DNA of 54,940 bases from a virus, in the IMG/VR virus record IMGVR_UViG_3300010233_000019, positions 1 through 54,940 of that record; one strand, 5' to 3'. The first letter of the stretch is position 1; each line of letters begins with the position of its first letter. The notes under the pieces are model-generated. The model was not told the DNA's origin. It searched no databases and saw only the letters and a list, made by a program, of their open reading frames with translations. This document shows, piece by piece, positions 1-6,998 of this stretch. Both the position numbers and the translations under genes were made by a program.

Positions 1-33
1 ACCCGCCTTGCGTGCCAAGGCACTGACAATGGC
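1..33. repeat. 33-bp inverted copy of 1643-1675 at window start
   Basis: The first 33 bases are the exact reverse complement of positions 1643-1675, the 3' end of the gene at 1235-1687. The match stops at base 34. A perfect inverted match that begins at the very first base of the window could be an assembly-graph overlap at a contig end, or a true inverted repeat at a genome end. Confidence 0.9.
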
Positions 34-265
34 AATGACCTGGAAAGCGTTGATTCTGCGAGACCTACCCCCCTAGCCATGCCGGGGGCTATGTCGATCA
101 ATGCACCTCCGCGCGCGTCGTGGGCTAGGGCCATGGTCTCACCCCATCTCCCAGATTCCAAACGACTTAAAAAAATTTTAAAAACCAAAAATCCCTTCAA
201 AACAAGGCAAAACCCCCATTTCAAAATAACTCCCCTGCGACTTGGCCATGGTTGAGGGGGAAGTC

Positions 266-295
266 TTGACATTTGTAGTAGATATATGGTACAAT
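266..295 (+). promoter_or_regulatory. sigma70-like promoter for the left-end operon
   Basis: TTGACA at 266-271 and TACAAT at 290-295 are separated by 18 bp, with a TG extended -10 element just upstream of the hexamer. Transcription should start around 301-303, directly at the ATG at 304, so the first mRNA would be leaderless or nearly so. Upstream, 1-265 holds no gene. It has a C/G-rich hairpin around 69-95 and an A-rich tract around 160-235. Confidence 0.7.
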
Positions 296-303
296 GCAAC
301 AAG

Positions 304-675
304 ATGGAAATTGAAAATAACTCTCCCAAAACTCCCCCCGCAGAGGGCAAGGCCCTTTCAGAACCGGAATTTACCTTCCCCGTCGAGAAAGTGGTCTCGC
401 CCTGCTCGTGGGCAGAGTGTGGGTCTGGCCATCGATGGAAGCCAACCTTCGCGTTGGTCCAATGCCAAGGGTGTCAGGCTCCGGCATTGATGGGGAAAAT
501 GGAAAATTGCCCCTTCTGCAACGAACCCATGATCTCAGTGACACTACGCCATGACCATGTCCCGAAGGGTGGAGGAGTGGCAAAGAGGTGTCTTGGGGAG
601 AAACCCTATGGGGAAAGCGTGGATGTGATCTTGCAGAGGGCTCATTGGACTGAGGTGGAGGGCAAAACGGAATGA
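304..675 (+). CDS. zinc-finger-like hypothetical protein
   Basis: A 123-aa protein that I do not recognise. The central part has paired cysteines (CQGC and CPFC, spaced about 14 residues) plus upstream Cys and His residues, which fits a small zinc-binding domain. The ATG at 304 is chosen because an upstream in-frame ATG at 286 lies inside the promoter spacer. That leaves almost no 5' leader, so translation would be leaderless. Its TGA overlaps the ATG of the holin-like gene (ATGA), so the two are probably coupled. Confidence 0.6.
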   Translation: MEIENNSPKTPPAEGKALSEPEFTFPVEKVVSPCSWAECGSGHRWKPTFALVQCQGCQAPALMGKMENCPFCNEPMISVTLRHDHVPKGGGVAKRCLGEKPYGESVDVILQRAHWTEVEGKTE

Positions 676-881
676 GAAACTGGAAAACAACCACGTGCGC
701 TGGAATCAGTGCATTCTTCATGTTTGTGCTTTTCTCTCCGAATCTCTTCCTGCCCTGGCCATGGGTGGTGGAAGTAGCGAAGTTTGCCTCAATTGGGGGA
801 CTCTTGGCTTTTGGCATTGCGGCGAAGGATTACAATGTGAGTGGGCAAAATCCCTCCAATCGTGATAACGCATCGAAATAG
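672..881 (+). CDS. holin-like small membrane protein
   Basis: A 69-aa protein beginning MRNWKTT, with one or two hydrophobic segments (about residues 8-27 and 35-50). It ends in a polar tail with AAKDYNVSGQ. Phage proteins with a K-N-W-K-T-T start, hydrophobic core and A-K-D-x-N-V-[ST]-G end are common and usually annotated as holin-like, although few have been tested. It would sit in the inner membrane and time lysis. No endolysin lies next to it, so the assignment rests on sequence style alone. Confidence 0.55.
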   Translation: MRNWKTTTCAGISAFFMFVLFSPNLFLPWPWVVEVAKFASIGGLLAFGIAAKDYNVSGQNPSNRDNASK

Positions 882-896
882 ACCCAAGGAGACCTC

Positions 897-1223
897 ATGG
901 CAGAGAGATCTAAAAAGGCAGTGAACGCATTCCTCAAGAGTTGGGCAACGCGGGAGGCTTCGTCAAGGCCCCAGATTGTGAAGGTTTCATGGCTTGATGC
1001 GTGTATTCATCAGGGTGGGAGTTTGTATGTCCAACCTGGGTGGCGAGATGGGTACCAGAGTGGTGTGTTCATGGAAACCGTGGGATACCTTCTCAGTGCG
1101 GATAAGGATTGGATCACCGTGGCAATGGAGAGGAATGGAGAGACCAGCCAGCAATTCCGAGATTGGCAGGATATCCCAAGGTATAGCATCGCGGAGATCA
1201 AGGTTTTGGATAAGGGCAAATAG
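897..1223 (+). CDS. small beta-barrel-like hypothetical protein
   Basis: A 108-aa protein of unknown function with a good ribosome site (AGGAG) before the ATG. Its core is V-x-W-x-D-A-C, then ETVGYLLSADKD-x-ITVA, then IPRYSIAEIKVLD. The same pattern occurs in the leftward gene at 36268-36540, so the phage carries two paralogues. The alternating hydrophobic strands suggest a compact beta-barrel, and similar small proteins are frequent in phage genomes without assigned function. Confidence 0.65.
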   Translation: MAERSKKAVNAFLKSWATREASSRPQIVKVSWLDACIHQGGSLYVQPGWRDGYQSGVFMETVGYLLSADKDWITVAMERNGETSQQFRDWQDIPRYSIAEIKVLDKGK

Positions 1224-1234
1224 GGAGAGACAAG

Positions 1235-1687
1235 ATGATCCAATACGCAGATGATGGATTGACCTTAGAGTACACAGGCCCGGATGGTAAGAAGACCTCC
1301 AAGAGTTGGATGCAGGCGGGATATGGAGCGATGCTTGTGGTGATGGCTGCTCAGGGTCAGGCGCAGAGGGAGAATGTGAATGCCAAGGCCCTATATGAAG
1401 GGGCTCTGGCCAATGCCCAACAGAATGTGGATTCAGGCCATCAGGTCCTCGCTCCGACAAAGCCACTCATGAAGCTCGTGGCGGATGATGCGGTTCCAGT
1501 GAATGGAGTGGTCCCGGCAACGATGGTGGTGTTTGATCCCCCGCTGGCGGATTTGGTGCTTCCCCCGGTTCAGGTGCTGGTGGATGCCAATGCGATTCTG
1601 GCTGCCAGGGCAGCGTTGCCCTCGAATGAGGAAAAGATCCTAGCCATTGTCAGTGCCTTGGCACGCAAGGCGGGTATTGCAGTATAA
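1235..1687 (+). CDS. hypothetical protein
   Basis: A 150-aa protein that I do not recognise. It begins MIQYADDG and has an alanine/glutamine-rich, probably helical middle (about residues 35-70). A proline/valine-rich region (about 85-120) and a helical C-terminus follow. A GGGAGAGACAAG ribosome site precedes the ATG, and the gene sits in the left-end operon with short spacing. Its last 33 coding bases before the end match the start of the window in inverted orientation. Confidence 0.6.
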   Translation: MIQYADDGLTLEYTGPDGKKTSKSWMQAGYGAMLVVMAAQGQAQRENVNAKALYEGALANAQQNVDSGHQVLAPTKPLMKLVADDAVPVNGVVPATMVVFDPPLADLVLPPVQVLVDANAILAARAALPSNEEKILAIVSALARKAGIAV

Positions 1688-1693
1688 AGGAAA

Positions 1694-1936
1694 ATGGAGT
1701 CTATGACGAGTATCAAGAGAATTAGCTACGCATACAACTCCGTCCTTGAGGAAGGTGGGCAAGATGCGTATTTTCTTGATGCCATGGACTTCGAGGATGG
1801 CGAGACGGTGGTGGATGTGCATAAGACATATCGGACAAAGGGGGAGTTTATGGATGGGGTATTGGCCCTTCTCCCTCTCTTCGAATGTGCCGAGGATGGC
1901 AGCGATAGCAGCGGTGGCACATCCGCACTCATTTAA
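1694..1936 (+). CDS. small acidic hypothetical protein
   Basis: An 80-aa acidic protein with no recognised domain. An AAAGGA ribosome site lies almost against the first ATG. A second ATG three codons later is an alternative start. It follows the previous gene by six bases in the same operon. Confidence 0.5.
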   Translation: MESMTSIKRISYAYNSVLEEGGQDAYFLDAMDFEDGETVVDVHKTYRTKGEFMDGVLALLPLFECAEDGSDSSGGTSALI

Positions 1937-1959
1937 TATATAGGAGGTCAAGGAAGAGG

Positions 1960-2100
1960 ATGAAGATTGGAAAGACCAAACTCAAGATGTCGGATGGCAC
2001 CGTGAAGACCTTCGCCTCCGAAAAGAAACGAGACAACTTCGAGCGCGTGGCGGAGGCTTACAAACACGGTTGGCACCCCACGGGCAAAGGGAAGGGCTAA
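1960..2100 (+). CDS. very small basic protein
   Basis: A 46-aa basic protein beginning MKIGKTKLKM and ending in HGWHPTGKGKG. The motif F-x-S-x-K-K-R-[DE]-N-[FY]-E-R-V resembles short phage-encoded proteins of unknown role. A strong ribosome site (TAGGAGG / GGAAGAGG) precedes the ATG, and the stop abuts the next start codon. The spacing, Shine-Dalgarno and composition make it a likely real gene. Confidence 0.6.
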   Translation: MKIGKTKLKMSDGTVKTFASEKKRDNFERVAEAYKHGWHPTGKGKG

Positions 2101-2445
2101 ATGGCATTGCATGGTGGAGAGATTCAAAAGAAACGTGGCCAGGACATTGTGACTGGCCCAACAAATAACCCCCTGGGCGACACGCCTAGTAACCCTGCGG
2201 ATACCCTGAGGACGGCAACGCTGCCAATTCGCCAGGCCCAGGGGGTGACCCTGTCTCGTCCGATGGAGAGACCCGTCCGGCTATTCCGCCGCGAGGATCC
2301 TGCTTCGAGCCCTGAGATGTATTGTGAACCGCTTCCGGAAGCGGTAGACCCGTCCGAGGGGAAGTTCGGCAAGGATCAAAACAAATACAGCAAAGGGCCT
2401 AACCAAGAAAAGACAGAGAATGGAGGTTTGGTGTACGGGACCTAA
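2101..2445 (+). CDS. hypothetical protein, probably disordered
   Basis: A 114-aa protein rich in Pro, Arg, Lys, Asn and Glu with no hydrophobic core, so it is probably disordered or nucleic-acid associated. It starts on the base after the previous stop, so translation probably depends on re-initiation. I recognise no family. It is followed by the AT-rich HNH gene. Confidence 0.5.
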   Translation: MALHGGEIQKKRGQDIVTGPTNNPLGDTPSNPADTLRTATLPIRQAQGVTLSRPMERPVRLFRREDPASSPEMYCEPLPEAVDPSEGKFGKDQNKYSKGPNQEKTENGGLVYGT

Positions 2446-2448
2446 AAT

Positions 2449-2901
2449 ATGCCCACTGGTATAGCTACTACTATAGTCGAGAAAGACTCTATATTATATA
2501 AGGTCTGCTCAGTTTGTAAAGAATTAAAACCTCTTTCAACTTTTAGGATAACAAGTAAAACTATAGGATATGCTGGTGGTGCATACCACGAGTGCCGTCT
2601 TTGTAATAACAAGCGAAAAGCTGAAGCAGGTAAACGTCTTAGGTTAGATGTGTTAACCCATTATAGCAGTGGCACTCCAAAGTGCGCTTGTTGTGGTGAG
2701 ACTATCCTTGAGTTTTTGGCCCTTGACCACATAAATGGTGGGGGTCAGATTCATAGGAAAGAAATTGGGTCTGGTCATTCCCTATCAAGATGGTTAATAC
2801 GCACAGGATATCCTGAGGGTTTTCAAATCCTTTGCCATAATTGTAATTGTGCTAAGGGTTTTTATGGCCAATGCCCTCATCAAAGAAATAAGGAGATATA
2901 A
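2449..2901 (+). CDS. HNH-type endonuclease
   Basis: A 150-aa protein with two zinc-knuckle regions. The first is CSVCKELKPLSTF near residue 20 and CRLCNNKRK near 50. The second is CACCGE, then LDHINGGG-x-x-H, then CHNCNCAKG and CPH at the C-terminus. The D-H-I-N-G-G-G plus C-x-N-C-N arrangement is the usual HNH active-site signature of phage free-standing nucleases. The gene is clearly more AT-rich than its neighbours and fits between two tightly spaced genes, which is typical of a mobile homing nuclease. It presumably cuts DNA of related phages. Confidence 0.8.
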   Translation: MPTGIATTIVEKDSILYKVCSVCKELKPLSTFRITSKTIGYAGGAYHECRLCNNKRKAEAGKRLRLDVLTHYSSGTPKCACCGETILEFLALDHINGGGQIHRKEIGSGHSLSRWLIRTGYPEGFQILCHNCNCAKGFYGQCPHQRNKEI

Positions 2902-2904
2902 AAC

Positions 2905-3135
2905 ATGGCAAAGAATGTAACCAAAGTTGACGGTGGAGAACGTGGTGTGGAGCATCCCAAGTCGATGGATGCGGCGTTGATTGGGGATACCCGTCATCGT
3001 CTGCACACGGCTTCCCTGTCCAAAGCAATCCATATGGGTGGCACCGCCAAGCATTCCCAGAGCGGTGGCCCGGATTCGAATATGCTTCGCTACGACGATG
3101 GCATGGGGACTGGTGAAGCGGACGATAATTGCTAA
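2905..3135 (+). CDS. small hypothetical protein
   Basis: A 76-aa polar protein with no recognised domain and many Gly, His and Asp residues. A strong AAGGAGAT ribosome site lies before the ATG, inside the end of the HNH gene. It probably belonged directly behind the gene at 2101-2445 before the HNH insertion. Confidence 0.5.
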   Translation: MAKNVTKVDGGERGVEHPKSMDAALIGDTRHRLHTASLSKAIHMGGTAKHSQSGGPDSNMLRYDDGMGTGEADDNC

Positions 3136-3161
3136 GTTGGCTTAGGCCATATTGAGGACCG

Positions 3162-3404
3162 ATGAAGAAACGAATGGTGATTTGCGACATTGACTCCATA
3201 TGTCGTTTGTTGAAGGATTATTGTGGTCAGGTGGGATTCCCCGAGGATGGTCAGGCTGTAAAGTTAATGCTCAACCCACAAGAGCATAAGCTGGCGATCA
3301 TCGTGGAGAGTTCCACCTGGGCCACGCCGCAGGCGGCGGAGCTTGTGAAGTTTGATATCCAACGCTTCTATGGACTTGGCCAAAGCCAAGGAACGGTGAG
3401 TTAG
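3162..3404 (+). CDS. hypothetical protein, paralogue 1 of a tandem pair
   Basis: An 80-aa protein. It aligns along most of its length with the next gene: both have an N-terminal helix containing L-x-x-x-C-x-x, an aromatic or proline turn, V-x-x-M-x-N-P, then a strand ending in V-E-S with a tryptophan and a C-terminal F-x-G/W. They look like old tandem duplicates. A GAGGACC ribosome site precedes the ATG. Function is unknown. Confidence 0.55.
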   Translation: MKKRMVICDIDSICRLLKDYCGQVGFPEDGQAVKLMLNPQEHKLAIIVESSTWATPQAAELVKFDIQRFYGLGQSQGTVS

Positions 3405-3406
3405 AG

Positions 3407-3679
3407 ATGGCCCAGAAAGCATTCATCCTCGAGCCCCATGACCTGTTGATGCTATGGTGTCACTATACAGATGGAGAGGTCCCCTTGAATGGTGAGGTCA
3501 AGAGTGTCGGGGTAAACCCGATGCTTCAGCGGTTTGTTGGCCTTGAGGTGGAGAGTGACGAGTGGGAAACTCTCGAGCCCTTGCAGCTTCGCTACGAAGG
3601 CAAGAAAGTCTTCTCCTGGTCAAAAGGGGAAGGAGAAAAACCATGGACTCAATCAAACGAAACCCCAACTCGCCAGTAG
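3407..3679 (+). CDS. hypothetical protein, paralogue 2 of a tandem pair
   Basis: A 90-aa protein related to the gene just upstream (shared VNPM/LNPQ and VES-x-x-W positions), with an extra charged tail of about 20 residues. The tail overlaps the start of the next gene. Function is unknown. Confidence 0.55.
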   Translation: MAQKAFILEPHDLLMLWCHYTDGEVPLNGEVKSVGVNPMLQRFVGLEVESDEWETLEPLQLRYEGKKVFSWSKGEGEKPWTQSNETPTRQ

Positions 3680-3798
3680 TCCCCGAGACATATGCCCTCG
3701 TGGAGAGCACTTGGCCTAGCACATGGCCACTCTTTGTGTGGGCCAAACCTCGCTACACTGGAACCGAAGATCTCTCTGAAGAGGATCTACCCTTTTAA
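3643..3798 (+). CDS. very small hypothetical protein
   Basis: A 51-aa protein beginning MDSIKRNPN, with three tryptophans in its second half and an acidic end. The ATG at 3643 is chosen because AAGGGGAAGGAG lies just upstream. A longer in-frame reading from 3562 has no ribosome site. It overlaps the 3' end of the previous gene by 37 bases. Confidence 0.5.
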   Translation: MDSIKRNPNSPVVPETYALVESTWPSTWPLFVWAKPRYTGTEDLSEEDLPF

Positions 3799-3813
3799 AA
3801 GGAACCCAACCCT

Positions 3814-4587
3814 ATGCGAATTCTAGTTCTTGGAGATGGCTTCACAGATCGATACCATCTCGCCACATCCTCAAAGCTCAGTGCGGAGGTGCCCATCCCC
3901 ATTTGCAAGATAGAGGGCATTGTGGACCTCCCCGGTGGAGCCCTGAATGTCCGCGAGAATCTCCGATCCCTTGCAGTGGATGGTCGCTTCCTGGTCCCAT
4001 CGGGGGAGCTTAATTTGCCCATCAAGAACCGTCTCATGGTTGGCGACCACCAAATCGCCCGATGGGACGAGAAGGACTGGTGTACACCATATATCCCAGC
4101 GGATCTCTTGGTCCTCCTTGAGGACTGGGATGCGATTATTGTGAGCGATTATGGCAAGGGTTCAGTTTCAAAGGAGGTGATCCAGATTCTACGGGACCTT
4201 ACGATCCCGGTCTTTGTTGACACGAAGTGCGATCCCACTCCGTGGATCGGCTCGGAGGCAGTGATGTTTCCGAACTTGGCCGAATACAAGCAATACGAAC
4301 AAGCATATGAGTGGTTTGGAAAGGTACTCCTCAAACGTGGCAAGGATGGCCTTGCGATGGTGGAGTATGGAAATGTGGTCCTGACGCGGCCAAGTGTGGC
4401 ATCCTACGTACGAAGTGTGAATGGTGCGGGGGATACAACCCTTGCAGCGTTTGTGGTTGCCGTGATGAGTGGGGGCACATTGGATTATTGTATGAAATAC
4501 GCCATGGCTGCAGCGGCAGTGAGCGTGGAGAATCCCCTAACCTACGCCCCCACTGAGGCTGAGGTCTCACAGAAACTCTTTGTCTAA
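3814..4587 (+). CDS. PfkB-family sugar kinase, heptose-7-phosphate kinase-like
   Basis: A 257-aa ribokinase/PfkB-fold protein. The N-terminus (V-L-G-D-x-x-x-D-R-Y, then L-S-A-E-V-P-I-P, then P-G-G-A-L-N-V near residues 42-48) follows the kinase half of HldE (RfaE). A P-x-K-x-R-L...Q-x-A-R-W-D region and IIVSDYGKG near 108-116 also match. The catalytic NGAGDTT loop is present near residue 205. HldE phosphorylates D-glycero-D-manno-heptose 7-phosphate at C1 for ADP-heptose synthesis. The C-terminal adenylyltransferase half of HldE is absent, and the protein is shorter than usual. GmhA at 49.1-49.6 kb and a GT9 protein at 20.9 kb support a heptose role. AAAAGGAAC precedes the ATG. Confidence 0.75.
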   Translation: MRILVLGDGFTDRYHLATSSKLSAEVPIPICKIEGIVDLPGGALNVRENLRSLAVDGRFLVPSGELNLPIKNRLMVGDHQIARWDEKDWCTPYIPADLLVLLEDWDAIIVSDYGKGSVSKEVIQILRDLTIPVFVDTKCDPTPWIGSEAVMFPNLAEYKQYEQAYEWFGKVLLKRGKDGLAMVEYGNVVLTRPSVASYVRSVNGAGDTTLAAFVVAVMSGGTLDYCMKYAMAAAAVSVENPLTYAPTEAEVSQKLFV

Positions 4588-5452
4588 CTACTACCAACTC
4601 ACGGAGGAGGTTCTGGAGGGACTCAAATGGGTCTCTCCAAAGTCCGCGAGGGAAGCCCTTGGTATCATTGGTAAGTATGAGTACGACCACTGTGCGGATG
4701 ACCCCATATACTGGCTCGATCAGACCCAACATGTGAAGACCAAGACCTGGCCAAAAGGGCTCCCCTATGTCTTCACAAAGGATCCGCATATTCTTTACTC
4801 TTGCAAGACATGCGGGGTGGAGATCTTTGGAGACAAGCGAGGACTCCATCTGGAGATGTCCCATAAGATCCTCGCCAAATCCATTCGGGAACTTGGAGAA
4901 CAATTTGAAGAACTCAACCCCACCCGACCCTTCACAGTGATTGAGTACATGCCTCCAATCGCCAGAGCGTGGCTTGATTCTCAATTCTTTGTGCTGGAGA
5001 AATCCCGCGACATGATGGCCACTTGGTTGATGGTGGCACTCTTCACGTGGGATGCCCTCTTCCACAAGGGGCGACAACATATCTTCCAATCCCAAGACGC
5101 GGGAAAAACCCTCGAGCTTGTCCAACGCTCAAAGATCATCTACGATAACACCCCAAAGTTCCTGAAGGACACCATCGGACCCGTGATGTTTGGGAAGGGC
5201 AATTCCAAATCCGGGGAGTTCTTTATCCTTCGCCAAGAGAGCGAGATTCTGGGGTTCCCCCAAGGACCCGATCAGATCCGCCAGTTCCACCCTTCAGGGG
5301 TCTTCACAGATGAAACGGCCTTCCAGGTCGAAGCAGCATCCAGCTTCGCGGCCATCAAACCCGCCATCCAACAAGGTGGCAAATACGTGGGGATCTCCTC
5401 AGCCAATCGAAGCTACTTTGAACTCCTCTGCCGAGATCGGAGTGACGGATGA
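4580..5452 (+). CDS. terL: large terminase, ATPase half of a split gene
   Basis: A 290-aa protein with the N-terminal half of a large terminase, the packaging motor. A deviant Walker A (EKSRDMMATW) is near residue 143. Walker B (VFTDETAF) is near 243 and the coupling motif (GISSANRSYF) near 273. The protein stops right after this, where a normal TerL continues into its nuclease. The nuclease half is encoded separately at 9238-10146. The N-terminus also has a C-x2-C-x11-H-x4-H zinc-finger pattern near residues 80-100. The only plausible start I see is TTG at 4580, overlapping the kinase stop. No good ribosome site is visible. Confidence 0.85.
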   Translation: MSNYYQLTEEVLEGLKWVSPKSAREALGIIGKYEYDHCADDPIYWLDQTQHVKTKTWPKGLPYVFTKDPHILYSCKTCGVEIFGDKRGLHLEMSHKILAKSIRELGEQFEELNPTRPFTVIEYMPPIARAWLDSQFFVLEKSRDMMATWLMVALFTWDALFHKGRQHIFQSQDAGKTLELVQRSKIIYDNTPKFLKDTIGPVMFGKGNSKSGEFFILRQESEILGFPQGPDQIRQFHPSGVFTDETAFQVEAASSFAAIKPAIQQGGKYVGISSANRSYFELLCRDRSDG

Positions 5453-6015
5453 TAACCCCCCTCACAGGTCGCCGCTTCATGGGAAACTGGGACACAGTCT
5501 TCCAGTCTATCATGGAGACCCAAAATGAACTCCAGGTCCCCGGAGAGATCGCGGAGTTTGGTGTCTTTGAAGGCGGGAATACCTTGAAACTTGCCCAATA
5601 TGGCCGGAAGGTTTGGGCGTTTGACACCTACGAAGGAATCCCCAAGGAGGACTTTGATCCAGAGGTGGACAAGGATCTCCCAGGAAAGTTTACTCCCCAG
5701 TGGTCCATCGCGGATCTCTTTCGGGGGTACCCCCAGGTGATCCCCGTGAAGGGTCGGTTTGCAGAGACCCTCCCCACAATCGCCCCGAGTTTGAAGTTTT
5801 GTTTTGTCTTTTTGGATTGTGATCTGTACTCCTCCCACAAACAAGTCCTCTCGTGGTTGCCTTCTCATATGTCTCGGAATGGAGTGATTCTCTTTGAAGA
5901 CTACTACCTCCTCCCTGCAGCAAAACAAGCTGCAGAGGAATTCAAACTCGAACAAGGTTTCGGGGATCAGGGAGTTCCTGCGAATCTTGTGGTATGGAAA
6001 GACTCCCATGTGTAA
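5449..6015 (+). CDS. TylF/macrocin-O-methyltransferase-like methyltransferase
   Basis: A 188-aa SAM-dependent methyltransferase-like protein. The GEIAEFGVFEGGNTLKLAQY segment near residues 33-52 is the SAM-binding loop of the TylF/MycF family. It is followed by VWAFDTYEGIP and, later, FVFLDCDLYSSHKQVLSWL and NGVILFEDYY. The acidic pair near FLDCDLY corresponds to metal-binding positions in these sugar O-methyltransferases. The ATG overlaps the terminase stop (ATGA) with GGAG upstream. It is the first gene of the cassette that splits the terminase and may decorate a sugar made by the phage or host. Confidence 0.75.
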   Translation: MITPLTGRRFMGNWDTVFQSIMETQNELQVPGEIAEFGVFEGGNTLKLAQYGRKVWAFDTYEGIPKEDFDPEVDKDLPGKFTPQWSIADLFRGYPQVIPVKGRFAETLPTIAPSLKFCFVFLDCDLYSSHKQVLSWLPSHMSRNGVILFEDYYLLPAAKQAAEEFKLEQGFGDQGVPANLVVWKDSHV

Positions 6016-6172
6016 GGTCCTCGAAGCCTACAAGGAACTCGTCTGGTGGCAAAACAATGAACTCTACTCCGGAGACGATCCCCCGGGGTGGGAACGAAGA
6101 TATAGCCCGAAAGAATTTGCTGAGGCCAAACGCCTCTTGGAGAAAAAACAATGCGACTTGATGAACTTGTAG
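6008..6172 (+). CDS. very small hypothetical protein
   Basis: A 54-aa charged, probably helical protein with a WW pair near residue 13 and a P-K-E-F-A-E-A-K-R helix near the end. It overlaps the methyltransferase stop by eight bases. It has no recognised family and lies in the terminase-splitting cassette. Confidence 0.5.
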   Translation: MCKVLEAYKELVWWQNNELYSGDDPPGWERRYSPKEFAEAKRLLEKKQCDLMNL

Positions 6173-6294
6173 ACTTGATGCTTCAGCCCCAGCAGGATCA
6201 GGAAGTAGTAGTTGAAGTAGGTGGACAACTTTTAGAAATGGAAATCTCCCCAAATCATCCTTCGGGAAAATTTGTCCTTAAAACAAAGGGTTAA
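6151..6294 (+). CDS. very small hypothetical protein
   Basis: A 47-aa protein beginning MRLDELVDLM, with a valine-rich strand in the middle. CTTGGAG lies about nine bases before the ATG. It overlaps the previous gene by 22 bases. Function is unknown. Confidence 0.45.
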   Translation: MRLDELVDLMLQPQQDQEVVVEVGGQLLEMEISPNHPSGKFVLKTKG

Positions 6295-6297
6295 AAT

Positions 6298-6990
6298 ATG
6301 AAAAAACTTCTTTTTCTCTTTCTCCTAATCCTCCTCCCAAGTCCTGCTCAGCAAATGACGTATTATACAGGGCTTTTTTGGGAAAATGGCTCTAGTGTTC
6401 CTGGCACTTGTACGGCTCCAGCATTTTATTACCACATCCCTACAACTACATTATATGCGTGTAGTAATGCTACGAAAACATTTGTCCAGGCGGGGGGCGG
6501 CTCGATGGTCTACCCATCCGGTACTGGCGTGGCTGTAGTCGCTAGTGGCGCAGCCTGGGCCACGACGCTCCCCACGTCCACCACAGTCAACGGGCAGACG
6601 TGTGCGCTGGGGTCATCTTGCACAATCGCAGCGGGTGGAACCGTCACCGCCACATTCCTGCTCTGCGCTGGCCCGTGCGTGGCAAACGAAACGAGCAACT
6701 GGAAGTGGTCCGCGCCCGCAGCGGTGGCCGTGGCGGGGTGCATCGTGGATGCCCAGACCTATCCGACAGGCGCGGCGGTAACCGTGGATCTACTCAAGGG
6801 TGGGACTACCACGGTGTTTACCTCCACGGTGCCGACTCTCGCGGCTGGCTCCAGCGCCTACAACGAGCAAACTGGGATGGCGGCAGCGGCAACGCTGGCA
6901 AAAGGAGACTTCCTGGTTGCTAAAGTGCTCACGGTGGGCAGCACCATTGCGGGTCAGTTTGTGAATCTCGTTTGCCGGTTGACCTACTAG
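6298..6990 (+). CDS. secreted fibre-like protein with Sec signal peptide
   Basis: A 230-aa protein that starts with a Sec signal (MKK, then a leucine-rich core and a likely cut after PSPAQ near residue 18). Next comes a short domain Y-Y-T-G-L-F-W-x-N-G-x-S-x-P-G-T-C. The remainder is Thr/Ala/Gly-rich with regular beta-strand patterns, as in fibre or decoration proteins. The N-terminal domain recurs in the gene at 14400-15455. Composition becomes G+C-rich from about 6480 onward. Export signals are unusual for virion proteins, so it may act at the host surface. The target is unknown. Confidence 0.6.
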   Translation: MKKLLFLFLLILLPSPAQQMTYYTGLFWENGSSVPGTCTAPAFYYHIPTTTLYACSNATKTFVQAGGGSMVYPSGTGVAVVASGAAWATTLPTSTTVNGQTCALGSSCTIAAGGTVTATFLLCAGPCVANETSNWKWSAPAAVAVAGCIVDAQTYPTGAAVTVDLLKGGTTTVFTSTVPTLAAGSSAYNEQTGMAAAATLAKGDFLVAKVLTVGSTIAGQFVNLVCRLTY

Positions 6991-6998
6991 GAGACTCC

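Noticed and set aside
371-817. Minus-strand protein of 148 aa and similar long antisense frames across the left arm
   Set aside because: No ribosome site, low-complexity translation and complete overlap with better-supported genes on the plus strand.
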